Below, one piece after another: positions 53,601 through 61,295 of a stretch of 64,000 nt of DNA. The DNA is from Bacteroidota bacterium. Its GTDB lineage: Bacteria; Bacteroidota; Bacteroidia; 2-12-FULL-35-15. The DNA is taken from NCBI GenBank assembly GCA_025963725.1, contig JAOQAE010000006.1:496001-560000 (forward strand), written 5' to 3'. The notes beneath the pieces are model-generated. The model saw only the letters and a program-made list of their open reading frames with translations, was not told where the DNA came from and searched no databases. Position numbers and translations under genes: made by a program. Every line of letters starts with the position of its first letter. Position 1 is the stretch's first letter.

Positions 53601-54300
53601 TCATTCCGTAGAACTTTCCCGAATGCAATACCAGCGAGCCATTCGGAGTAACGCCCATTGCAGCTGCAAAGTCGAACTTCTTTGTGTACACATTGGTGTT
53701 CGGGTCCCACTCGAAGATCACGCCTTTATTATTCGCACCTCCTGTGCTGGCCATGCCATACAGCTTTACCCCGTACAGCGAAAGTGAGCCTAAAGGATTT
53801 CCGCCAAGTGCAGTGCTCAGATCAACTTTCTTCGTGTACACATTTGTAACGGGGTTCCATTCGAAAATAGTGCCTTTGTTGTTTGCGCCGCCCAGGCTGG
53901 TCATCCCGTAATATTTCCCGCCATAGAGCAGTAAGGAGCCTTTTGGAAAATATCCGTTTGCAGAATTGAAATCCACTTTTTTTGTATAGCTGTTGGTGGT
54001 TGAATCCCATTCAAACAAAGTTCCGCCGAGGCCGCTGCCGCCGCTGGTGGTCATGCCGTAATACTTCCCGCCGCCGCCATTCACCATGTCATTCTTCTCG
54101 GGATTTGCACCGGTCGACATGCTTACCAGGGAATGATCGAGATAGTGTGTGTTGTTGGCCGGGTTATAATGAAACACCGTGCCGAGGTCATCATAGCCGC
54201 CCTGTGCGGTAAGCCCCCAAAGCATGGGAGTATGCTGCGCGAGGCACATATTCATGATCACGAGAAGTAAGGCCGCGGAAATTAGTAGTCGTTTAAGCAT
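50653..54300 (-). CDS. T9SS-exported GloVer-repeat surface protein
   Basis: 1215 residues. It has a signal peptide KRLLISAALLLVIMNMCLAQ. Residues about 25-760 are a tandem array of roughly 50-residue repeats of the type YGMTNxGGxxxxGVIFEWDP / TNVYTKKxDxxxxNGxxPxG, resembling GloVer (choice-of-anchor tandem) repeats that probably fold as a beta-propeller or beta-solenoid. Immunoglobulin/PKD-like domains follow (ITITSLSANASCNG region), then a type A T9SS sorting domain (ISVYPNPSTGMIYVNAG, then EQPDGTYLLKLI). Substrate not known. A close relative lies just upstream at 54377-59902. Confidence 0.88.
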   Translation of the reverse strand: MLKRLLISAALLLVIMNMCLAQHTPMLWGLTAQGGYDDLGTVFHYNPANNTHYLDHSLVSMSTGANPEKNDMVNGGGGKYYGMTTSGGSGLGGTLFEWDSTTNSYTKKVDFNSANGYFPKGSLLLYGGKYYGMTSLGGANNKGTIFEWNPVTNVYTKKVDLSTALGGNPLGSLSLYGVKLYGMASTGGANNKGVIFEWDPNTNVYTKKFDFAAAMGVTPNGSLVLHSGKFYGMTYSGGSNNSGVIFEWDPSTNTYIKKIDLAVSTGKNPYGDLTYFGTKFYGVTNLGGANSCGVIFEWDPVTNTYSKKADLSITNGSYPRGSLSASAGKLYGLTHNGGLNDFGVIFEWDPATNVYVKKIDMSATNGKMPFGSVTLIGGYFYGMTNQGGTFDQGVLFRWDPSANAFVKQLDFNSNNNIGSEPDGSLVFYSGRFYGMTNRGGAYNYGVIFEWDPVTNTYAKKMDFDSINGGNPQGALVLNGTKLYGMASNGGANGKGVIFEWDPASNVYVKKIDMSTANGSTPYGSLLLYGSKFYGMTNAGGAGGLGVIFEWDPATNTYTKKVDLTFSNGCNPYGSLAVSGSKLYGLANYGGADSLGVIFEWNPATNVYTKKIDLDTLKGGNPYGSLVLSGANFYGLAFRGGDNDLGTIFQWNPATNVITKKIDFDNVDGSNPYGTLTLSASGKFYGTTTFGGMNNSGTLFEWNSTGNVFAKKIDFEGNAGPVYGSFPRMNQLVEAVVNQIPVYSSNAASGHLCISSSGTNPFTLTDADNDAITFTTASSNTTLLPLANISVTNIGGNNYQMSYTPVAGQTGSTTITLTANDGFGGVVAYSHTLYVHSLPAVTITPSSTNICAGQQETLIASGATSYAWSAGVVNGVPFVPSATGTYTVNATDVYGCMNTASVTIAVNVVTASAGANDFICYGGTAVLNATPAGAGYTYSWSSAATLSNAAAASPVASPVSTTAYTVTVTDSIGCQDTASMTLTVNPEIIITSLSANASCNGACDGGITTSISGGSPAYTYMWNTGNTTPNLTSLCAGSYTLTIVDSAGCMVTQTYTISAPPPVDASVTQTLDSLSANNATAASYQWIDCNAGTPVSGATGQSFVPLVPGDYAVIVTEGSTCGDTSACYPVLLTGIASGELAEISVYPNPSTGMIYVNAGKGSTGTIVIYNMIGELVARKEISGTESLDLGEQPDGTYLLKLILEDKVLVRRIELTR

Positions 54301-54376
54301 GGTGTATGTTTTAGTTTTATAAACAAAAATAAGCTAATCCGGAGAAGTAATTGATAGGTTCACCCTGTTAATTGCC

Positions 54377-57300
54377 TTACCTCGCCAGCACGATCCGTTT
54401 CATCAGCACGCTGCCATCCACGATCAGCCTGAGCATATACGCTCCATCAGGCTGCCCGCTTATATCAAGGGCAGATACCTTTCCATCTATCTCAGCCGAA
54501 AGCACAAGCTGCCCCATCGAATTGTACAGCTCTGCCGTGGCGCGGTTGTTACCTGCATCAACATGAATGATGCCGGCAGAAGGATTCGGATAAATGCTTA
54601 TTTGCCCCGCAGCTGCGCCGGAAATACCGGTGATCAGCACATTGTAGCAAAGCGACGTATCGCTGCAGGATGTTCCTTCGGTAACAATCACCGCAAAGTT
54701 CCCGGAGCTGGAAGGCACAAAGCTTTGCCCCGTGGCGCCGGCCACCGGAGCGCCATTGTCACAATCGATCCACTGGTATGTTGCAGAAGCCGCACTTGCT
54801 GTGAGCGTGTCCATATTCTGGGTTACCGATATATCTGTTGCCGGAGGCTCTGAAATGCTGATAGCCTGCGAAGCCTGACAGCCGAATGCATCGCTGATCA
54901 TTACAGTGTAGCTGCCGGCACATAAGCCTGAAACAGCTGCAGTTGTATCGCCGGTGCTCCATGAGAACAGGTAGGCCGGTGTTCCGCCGGAAGGGCTTGC
55001 CGTGGATGAGCCATCGCACGCTGTATAGCAGGAGGCTGTTGCCGACAAGCTGTTCAGCACGAGTGCGGGATCCACCCATAAGGTAAGGCTGTCGTTGCCT
55101 GTGCAGCCATTCACATCTGTGACTGTAACTGTGTAGGTAGTTGTTGTTGCAGGGCTTGCAGAAGGATTCGCTGCCGAAGCATCATCGAGCGTTGCCGCGG
55201 CAGACCAGCTGTATGTATAGCCTGCACCGGCAGGAAACGCTTGCAATAATGCGCTTCCACCAAAGCAGATGGAATCGTTCGCACCTGCATCTGCTGCAAC
55301 AGCAGGGTTAACCGTTACCATCACCGAAGCGGAAGCGCTGCAGCCTGACGATGTTCCCGTTACCGTATACGTGTTTGTTGAAAGTGGTGTAAATGCCACA
55401 CCATCCGAAATGCCGTTCGACCAGGAATATGCTGTAGCACCGCCGCCGGTAAGTGTTGTTAATTGTCCTGCACAGAGCATTGCTGCGCTTGCATTCGCAG
55501 ACACAACGGGAATTGGATTCACTGTAATTGTCTGCGTCGCGGTTGCCGAGCATCCCGAGCTCGTGCCTGTAACGGTGTAGGTTGCTGTTGCAGAGGGCGC
55601 AAATGAAACGCCATCACTAATGCCGCCCGTCCATGAATACGTTGCTGCACCGTTGCCTGTAAGCGTTGTTGATTGGCCTTCACAGACAATTGCTGCGCTT
55701 GCATTCGCAGACACAACGGGAATTGGATTCACTGTAATTGTCTGCGTTGCTGTTGCCGAGCAGCCCGAGCTTGTGCCTGTAACAGTGTAGGTTGCTGTTG
55801 CAGATGGTGTAAATGAAACGCCATCACTAATGCCGCCCGTCCATGAATACGTTGTTGCACCGCCGCCTGTAAGTGTTGCGGATTGGCCTGCACAGAGCGT
55901 TGCCACACTTGCATTCGCAGACACAACCGGGATTGGATTTACTGTAATTGTCTGCGTTGCTGTTGCAGAGCATCCCGAGCTGGTGCCTGTAACAGTGTAG
56001 GTAGCTGTTGCAGATGGTGTAAATGATACACCATTACTGATGCCGCCCGTCCATGAATACGTTGTTGCACCGCCGCCTGTAAGCGTTGTTGATTGCCCGG
56101 CACAGAGCGTTGTTGCGCTTGCATTCGCAGACACAACCGGGATTGGATTCACGGTAATTGTCTGCGTTGCTGTTGCCGAGCATCCCGAGCTGGTGCCTGT
56201 AACAGTGTAGGTCGCCGTTGCAGAGGGTGTAAATGAAACACCATTGCTAATGCCGCCCGTCCATGAATACGTTGCTGCGCCGCTACCCGTAAGCGTTGCT
56301 GATTGTCCTGCACAGAGCGTTGCCACACTTGCATTCGCAGACACAACCGGGATTGGATTCACGGTAATTGTTTGTGTCGCCGTTGCAGAGCAGCCCGAGC
56401 TTGTGCCCGTAACGGTATAGGTTGCTGTTAAAGAGGGTGTAAATGAAACGCCATTGCTGATCCCGTCCGTCCATGAATATGTTGTTGCACCGCCGCCTGT
56501 AAGCGTTGTTGATTGGCCGGCACAGAGCGTTGCCACACTTGCATTCGCAGACACAACCGGGATTGGATTCACAGTAATTGTTTGCGTCGCGGTTGCCGAG
56601 CATCCCGAGCTTGTACCTGTAACGGTATAAGTTGCTGTTGCAGATGGTGTAAATGAAACTCCATTGCTGATCCCGCCCGTCCATGAATATGTTGTTGCAC
56701 CGCCGCCTGTAAGCGTTGTTGATTGTCCTGCACAGAGCGTTGCTGCGCTTGCATTGGCAGTTACAGCTGGTGCCGGATTTACCACGATTGTTTGCGTCGC
56801 CGTTGCAGAGCATCCCGAGCTGGTACCTGTAACGGTGTAGGTTGCCGTTGAAGAAGGCGTGAACGGAATGCCATTGCTCACTCCACCTGTCCATGAATAC
56901 GTTGCTGCACCACTACCTGTGAGCGTTGTTGATTGCCCTGCACAGAGCGTTGTTGCTGTTGCTGATGCGGTAACGGCCGGTGCGGGGCTAACTGTGACTG
57001 TGGCAACCGCTGTATTGGAGCAGCTCCCAACGCTTCCTGTAACCGTGTATGTTGTGGTGCTGGCCGGAGAAACGTTTACCGAGCTTGTTCCGGCACCTGT
57101 GCTCCAGGTATATGTTGATCCCCCCGAAGCCGTTAAGCTTGCAGATGCCCCCTGGCAAATGGCTGCTGAGTTCACCGTAATGGTTGGCGCCCCTACCGGA
57201 ACGGTAATGGAAGATGTGTTCACACAGCCGTACACATCGGTTGCAGTTACTGTATAGGTTGCAGTTGCTGAAGGCGTAAAAGGCGTACCGTTCACTACCC

Positions 57301-59902
57301 CGCCCGACCATGCATACGATGTGGCGCCGCTTGCAATGAGCGTTGTTTGCTGACCCGGGCAAACCGATGCCGGACTGGCGCTGAGGCTCAGCACCGGTGC
57401 GGCATGCACATTAACTGTAAATGAATACGTGCTGATGCCTCCAAAACCGTCGTTCGCTGTTATGGTGATCACCGAAGAACCCGTTTGCCCCGCAGCAGGA
57501 ACACATATCACCTGGTAATTATTCCCGCCGGTATTGCTGACCGTAATGCCCGATGAAGGGATCAATAACGTGTTGCTGCTTGAAGATGAAAAAACAAGCG
57601 CATCGTTCTCACCGTCGGTTACCGTGAACGTAAGCGTAGACGTGCTGTTGAGGCATACATGATCCGCCGCCGCCGTGTTGCTGTACACAGGCACCTGGTT
57701 CACAGAAGCTTCCACCAGCTGGCTGTAATATGGAGCTGCGCCGGCAACAGGCCCTGTGGTGCCATAGAAATCGAGCTTCTTGGTATACACATTTGTAGCG
57801 GGGTTCCATTCGAAGAGCACGCCTTTACTGTTCAGTCCGCCGCTGCTCGTAGTGCCGTAAAAAATTCCGGTGGAAGAATACAGCGTCAGCGCTCCGTTCG
57901 GGAAAGCCCCGTTGGTATAATCGAGGTCTATCTTTTTTGTATACACATTCGTGCTGGGGTTCCATTGAAACAGCACACCGCTGTCGTAAATGCCGCCTTT
58001 GGAAGCCAGCCCGTAAAAATTAGAGCCGTTGAATACCAATGTTCCATAAGGGCTTTCGCCATTCAGCGAATCGAGGTTGCGTTTTTTTGTATACACATTG
58101 GTGGAAGGCAGCCATTCGAAGATCACCCCCACATTGTTGGTGCCGCCGGTGTTGGTCATGCCGTACATTTTCGTTCCGTTCAGGGCAAGCGTTCCATAAG
58201 GGTTTCCGCCGTTCGCTGTACTGAGGTCGACTTTCTTTGTGTAGATATTTGTAGCGGGATCCCATTCAAACACAACACCGAGATCGTTGGTGCCGCCGGT
58301 GCTCGTCATCCCGTAAAACTTAGAGCTGTATAATAATAAAGAACCGTAGGGGCGGCTGCCATTCGCAGCGCTCAGGTCGATTTTTTTGAGGTATGCATTT
58401 GTTGCAGGATCCCATTCGAAGATCACACCCATTCCGTTTGCCCCGCCATTGCTGCACATCCCGTAGAGCTTTGTTCCGCTTACCACGAGCGTTCCCTGAG
58501 GGTTCCCGCCATTGATGCTGTCGAGATCAGCTTTGCGGGTATAGTGGTTTGTTGCCGGATCCCATTCGAAGATCACGCCGTAATTGAATTGTCCGCCCCG
58601 GTTCGTAAGTCCGTAAAACTTGCCGGAATAATACACCAGCGAGCCTTTTGGCTCCTGCCCGATATTGCTGTTGAACTCCGCCTTTTTCGAATATGCATTT
58701 GTAGCAGGGTTCCACTCGAACATAAGTCCGAAGCCGAATGTGCCGCCTTGGTTCAGCATCCCGTAAAACGTACCGCCGTTCATCAGCAGCGAGCCATAGG
58801 CGATCTTGCCTGTTGCTGCCGTAAAGTCCATCTTCTTCACATACACGTTGGCTGCCGGATCCCATTCGAAGATCACACCGAAATCATTTACGCCGCCGTT
58901 GCGCGTTACTCCGTAAAACTTTCCTCCGTACATGGAAAGTGCGCCCTGCGGATAGCTTCCCAACGCCGCGGTAAAATCTTTCTTCTTAACATACACATTT
59001 GTTACAGGATCCCATTCGAAGATCACTCCCCTGCTGGCGGTGCCGCCTGTATTTGTAAGGCCGTAAAACTTAGTTCCGTAGTACACCAGCTTCCCGTAAG
59101 GGTTTTTCCCGTTCGCTGCGGTGAGGTCAACTTTTTTTGTGTACACATTTGCTGCAGGATCCCACTGAAAGATCACGCCACCGTTGGATGCACCACCCGA
59201 ATAGGCCATTCCATAGAACATTCCGCCGTTAAGCGTCATTGTTCCATAAGGTGTTACGCCGTTCGCTGTAATAAAGTCGAATTTTTTGGTGTAGGTATTT
59301 GTGGAAGGGTCCCATTCAAAGATCACTCCTTTGTTGTTCACGCCACCTGTGTTCGTAAGGCCGTACAGCTTTACACCGCTCAGGGCGAGCGAGCCGGCAG
59401 GATTGCCTCCCAGGGCAGTGCTCAGGTCGATCTTTTTTGTGTACACATTCGTAACCGGGTTCCATTCAAAAATAACGCCTTTGTTATTTGCGCCGCCCAG
59501 GCTGGTCATCCCGTAAAATTTTCCTCCGAAGAAAACAAGCGAGCCTTTCGGGAAGTTCCCGCTGGCGGCAGTGAAATCATATTTCTTTGTGTAGGTCCCC
59601 GAAATGGAGTCCCATTCGAAAAGCACGCCCCCGAGCCCTGTTCCGCCATAGGTGGTCATTCCGTAATATTTGCCGTTCCCGCCCGATACGAGGTCATTCA
59701 TTTCCGGGCTTGCACCGGGAGTAAGGTTTGGCAGTGAATAATCGGGCGTATGGGTATTGCTTCCCGGGGAATAGTGAAAAAGAGAACCGAAATCATCGGT
59801 GGCGCCCTGCGATGTAAGGCCCCAAAGTGTGGGCGCATGCTGGGCTTCGGCAACAATTACGGCAAGTGCCAGGAGGCAGGAAAGGAAAATTTTTCGAAAC
59901 AT
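54377..59902 (-). CDS. T9SS-exported giant GloVer-repeat protein with a tandem Ig-like array
   Basis: 1841 residues. Signal peptide FLSCLLALAVIVAEAQ, then GloVer-type repeats over residues about 25-740. Next come eight or more Ig-like domains of 70 residues (SANASVATLCAGQSTTLTGG, TYSWTGGISNGVSFTPSATA), six of which are nearly identical at DNA level, and a type A T9SS sorting domain (ISIYPNPSAGIIHVDAG, then QPDGAYMLRLI). It shares N- and C-terminal layout with 50653-54300 and is longer mainly by the Ig-like array. The size and architecture suggest an adhesin or surface fibre (inference). Confidence 0.88.
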   Translation of the reverse strand: MFRKIFLSCLLALAVIVAEAQHAPTLWGLTSQGATDDFGSLFHYSPGSNTHTPDYSLPNLTPGASPEMNDLVSGGNGKYYGMTTYGGTGLGGVLFEWDSISGTYTKKYDFTAASGNFPKGSLVFFGGKFYGMTSLGGANNKGVIFEWNPVTNVYTKKIDLSTALGGNPAGSLALSGVKLYGLTNTGGVNNKGVIFEWDPSTNTYTKKFDFITANGVTPYGTMTLNGGMFYGMAYSGGASNGGVIFQWDPAANVYTKKVDLTAANGKNPYGKLVYYGTKFYGLTNTGGTASRGVIFEWDPVTNVYVKKKDFTAALGSYPQGALSMYGGKFYGVTRNGGVNDFGVIFEWDPAANVYVKKMDFTAATGKIAYGSLLMNGGTFYGMLNQGGTFGFGLMFEWNPATNAYSKKAEFNSNIGQEPKGSLVYYSGKFYGLTNRGGQFNYGVIFEWDPATNHYTRKADLDSINGGNPQGTLVVSGTKLYGMCSNGGANGMGVIFEWDPATNAYLKKIDLSAANGSRPYGSLLLYSSKFYGMTSTGGTNDLGVVFEWDPATNIYTKKVDLSTANGGNPYGTLALNGTKMYGMTNTGGTNNVGVIFEWLPSTNVYTKKRNLDSLNGESPYGTLVFNGSNFYGLASKGGIYDSGVLFQWNPSTNVYTKKIDLDYTNGAFPNGALTLYSSTGIFYGTTSSGGLNSKGVLFEWNPATNVYTKKLDFYGTTGPVAGAAPYYSQLVEASVNQVPVYSNTAAADHVCLNSTSTLTFTVTDGENDALVFSSSSSNTLLIPSSGITVSNTGGNNYQVICVPAAGQTGSSVITITANDGFGGISTYSFTVNVHAAPVLSLSASPASVCPGQQTTLIASGATSYAWSGGVVNGTPFTPSATATYTVTATDVYGCVNTSSITVPVGAPTITVNSAAICQGASASLTASGGSTYTWSTGAGTSSVNVSPASTTTYTVTGSVGSCSNTAVATVTVSPAPAVTASATATTLCAGQSTTLTGSGAATYSWTGGVSNGIPFTPSSTATYTVTGTSSGCSATATQTIVVNPAPAVTANASAATLCAGQSTTLTGGGATTYSWTGGISNGVSFTPSATATYTVTGTSSGCSATATQTITVNPIPVVSANASVATLCAGQSTTLTGGGATTYSWTDGISNGVSFTPSLTATYTVTGTSSGCSATATQTITVNPIPVVSANASVATLCAGQSATLTGSGAATYSWTGGISNGVSFTPSATATYTVTGTSSGCSATATQTITVNPIPVVSANASATTLCAGQSTTLTGGGATTYSWTGGISNGVSFTPSATATYTVTGTSSGCSATATQTITVNPIPVVSANASVATLCAGQSATLTGGGATTYSWTGGISDGVSFTPSATATYTVTGTSSGCSATATQTITVNPIPVVSANASAAIVCEGQSTTLTGNGAATYSWTGGISDGVSFAPSATATYTVTGTSSGCSATATQTITVNPIPVVSANASAAMLCAGQLTTLTGGGATAYSWSNGISDGVAFTPLSTNTYTVTGTSSGCSASASVMVTVNPAVAADAGANDSICFGGSALLQAFPAGAGYTYSWSAAATLDDASAANPSASPATTTTYTVTVTDVNGCTGNDSLTLWVDPALVLNSLSATASCYTACDGSSTASPSGGTPAYLFSWSTGDTTAAVSGLCAGSYTVMISDAFGCQASQAISISEPPATDISVTQNMDTLTASAASATYQWIDCDNGAPVAGATGQSFVPSSSGNFAVIVTEGTSCSDTSLCYNVLITGISGAAAGQISIYPNPSAGIIHVDAGNNRATAELYNSMGQLVLSAEIDGKVSALDISGQPDGAYMLRLIVDGSVLMKRIVLAR
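55491..56750. repeat. Six in-frame 210-bp tandem repeats within the giant surface protein gene
   Basis: The anchor GCATTCGCAG recurs at 55491, 55701, 55911, 56121, 56331 and 56541, exactly 210 bases apart. Diverged copies flank the block on both sides. Each unit encodes one 70-residue Ig-like domain. Copy number is likely to vary between strains or to collapse in assembly. Confidence 0.92.
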
Positions 59903-59978
59903 TACGGAGTAGCTTATTTTTCTGCAAAAGTAGGCTTTTTCGAAGGATTTAACGCATTCGTCGACAGATAACTCAGCG

Positions 59979-60440
59979 TTATCCTAACTGCGCCAGCATT
60001 TCAATATGCGGGATATTGTCTTCAAGGTATTCTTCTGAAGTAACGGCAAAGCCGAAGCCTTCATAGAATTTTTTCAAATACAGCTGTGCGCCTATCTTCA
60101 CAGGCACATCCCCGAACAGCAGGCGGATCTCATCAATTGCCCTTTGCATCAGCTCTTTCCCTGCCCCGGTGCCGCGTGCTTTGGGCGAAGTGACCACCCT
60201 GCCGATCGAAACTTCCGGGTAGGAAATGTTCTCAGGAAGGATGCGGCAGTAGGCGATGAGCTGCTTTTTCTTATCGTAACCCATCACATGAAACGATTTC
60301 TGGTCCTTGCCGTCGGCATCCTGGTAGGGGCAATTCTGCTCCACCACAAACACCTCCGCACGCAGCTGCATAATGCTGTAAAGCTTTGCAGGCGACAGGT
60401 CCTCGAACCGTATTACTTCCCAGTCGATCTTCATGATCAT
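59979..60440 (-). CDS. GNAT-family acetyltransferase, ElaA-like
   Basis: 153 residues. ElaA-type GNAT: MKIDWEVIRFEDLSPAKLYS, LRAEVFVVEQNCPYQDADGK (the signature block), SIGRVVTSPKARGTGAGKEL with the acetyl-CoA loop RGTGAG, and a C-terminal LKKFYEGFGF. Substrate is unknown. The ATG follows the vanZ-family stop with no gap, so the two are probably coupled. Confidence 0.9.
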   Translation of the reverse strand: MIMKIDWEVIRFEDLSPAKLYSIMQLRAEVFVVEQNCPYQDADGKDQKSFHVMGYDKKKQLIAYCRILPENISYPEVSIGRVVTSPKARGTGAGKELMQRAIDEIRLLFGDVPVKIGAQLYLKKFYEGFGFAVTSEEYLEDNIPHIEMLAQLG

Positions 60441-60836
60441 TTATTTAATTAATTTCATAAGGACAATCTTTTCAACCCGGCCATACACTAAAGTTCCCAG
60501 GAGGCAGCCGAAGCTGTTTGCAATAAAATCGAACACATCGGCGCTGCGCTCTTCAAACACCGTTGCCTGCATGATCTCGAGCAATCCGCCGTAGGAGATG
60601 CAAATGATGGCGGCCATCAGTTTGGCCCGTTCCTTCAAAACAGGATATGAATCCTGCAAAACAAATCCGCGCACGGTAAGCAGCAGCAGCACAAAAAAGA
60701 TCCCGGCATGCACAAACTTATCAAAGCTGAGCAATTCCAGAAATGAAATATGCGGAATGTCCCTTCCGGGGATTCCGCATAAGATCAGGATGACCAATGC
60801 CCAAAGCATCGACCATTTGGTATATCTGAAAAACAT
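60441..60836 (-). CDS. VanZ-family membrane protein
   Basis: 131 residues with about four membrane helices and the VanZ signature: FDKFVHAGIFFVLLLLTVRG near the middle and SYGGLLEIMQATVFEERSADVFDFIANSFG (read as GGLLEIMQATVF and ADVFDFIANS), with the conserved acidic and Asn residues. VanZ-like proteins are linked to envelope stress or low-level glycopeptide resistance in some bacteria; the role here is not known. It follows gcvH by 7 bases. Confidence 0.85.
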   Translation of the reverse strand: MFFRYTKWSMLWALVILILCGIPGRDIPHISFLELLSFDKFVHAGIFFVLLLLTVRGFVLQDSYPVLKERAKLMAAIICISYGGLLEIMQATVFEERSADVFDFIANSFGCLLGTLVYGRVEKIVLMKLIK

Positions 60837-60843
60837 GATCTGT

Positions 60844-61224
60844 TTATTGTCCGATCAGCTCTTTGTAAGCGGCCGCATCCAAAAGATCATTCAGCTCGGC
60901 AGTGTTGGTCATCGATACTCTCACCAGCCAGCCCTCACCGTAAGGATCTTTATTTACAATTGCAGGATTAGCATCGATAGTCTCGTTCATCTCGAGCACT
61001 TCGCCGGAAACCGGCATGAACAGGTCAGAAACCGTTTTAACCGCTTCCACCGTCCCGAAGATCGCTTCATGCCCGAGCAATTCGCCAATTGTATTTATTT
61101 CCACATATACAATATCACCCAGCTCGCCCTGTGCAAAATCGGTGATCCCGATGGTTGCTACATTACCTTCCACACGAACCCATTCGTGATCTTTTGTGTA
61201 TTTTAAATTGTCAGGAAAATTCAT
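60844..61224 (-). CDS. gcvH: Glycine cleavage system H protein
   Basis: 126 residues. Lipoyl-carrier protein of glycine cleavage. The lipoylated Lys is in [13 protein letters not shown], with [17 protein letters not shown] before it and the typical [11 protein letters not shown] near the end. It lies 71 bases downstream of sprA and before the vanZ-family gene, a neighbourhood common in Bacteroidota. Confidence 0.96.
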   Translation of the reverse strand: MNFPDNLKYTKDHEWVRVEGNVATIGITDFAQGELGDIVYVEINTIGELLGHEAIFGTVEAVKTVSDLFMPVSGEVLEMNETIDANPAIVNKDPYGEGWLVRVSMTNTAELNDLLDAAAYKELIGQ

Positions 61225-61295
61225 TTGTTTCGGATTTAATTTTATTGCAGCACAAATTTATAGTTAATTCCACAACCACAAAACTTTCGGGGGAA

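Noticed and set aside
55491-56750. Regular 210-bp repeats as a CRISPR-like array
   Set aside because: The period is a multiple of three, units are entirely repeat with no unique spacers, and they encode Ig-like domains in frame.
53658-59516. Numerous long opposite-strand frames within the GloVer-repeat genes
   Set aside because: They recur with the repeat period and are mirror images of the repeats, with no starts or motifs of their own.
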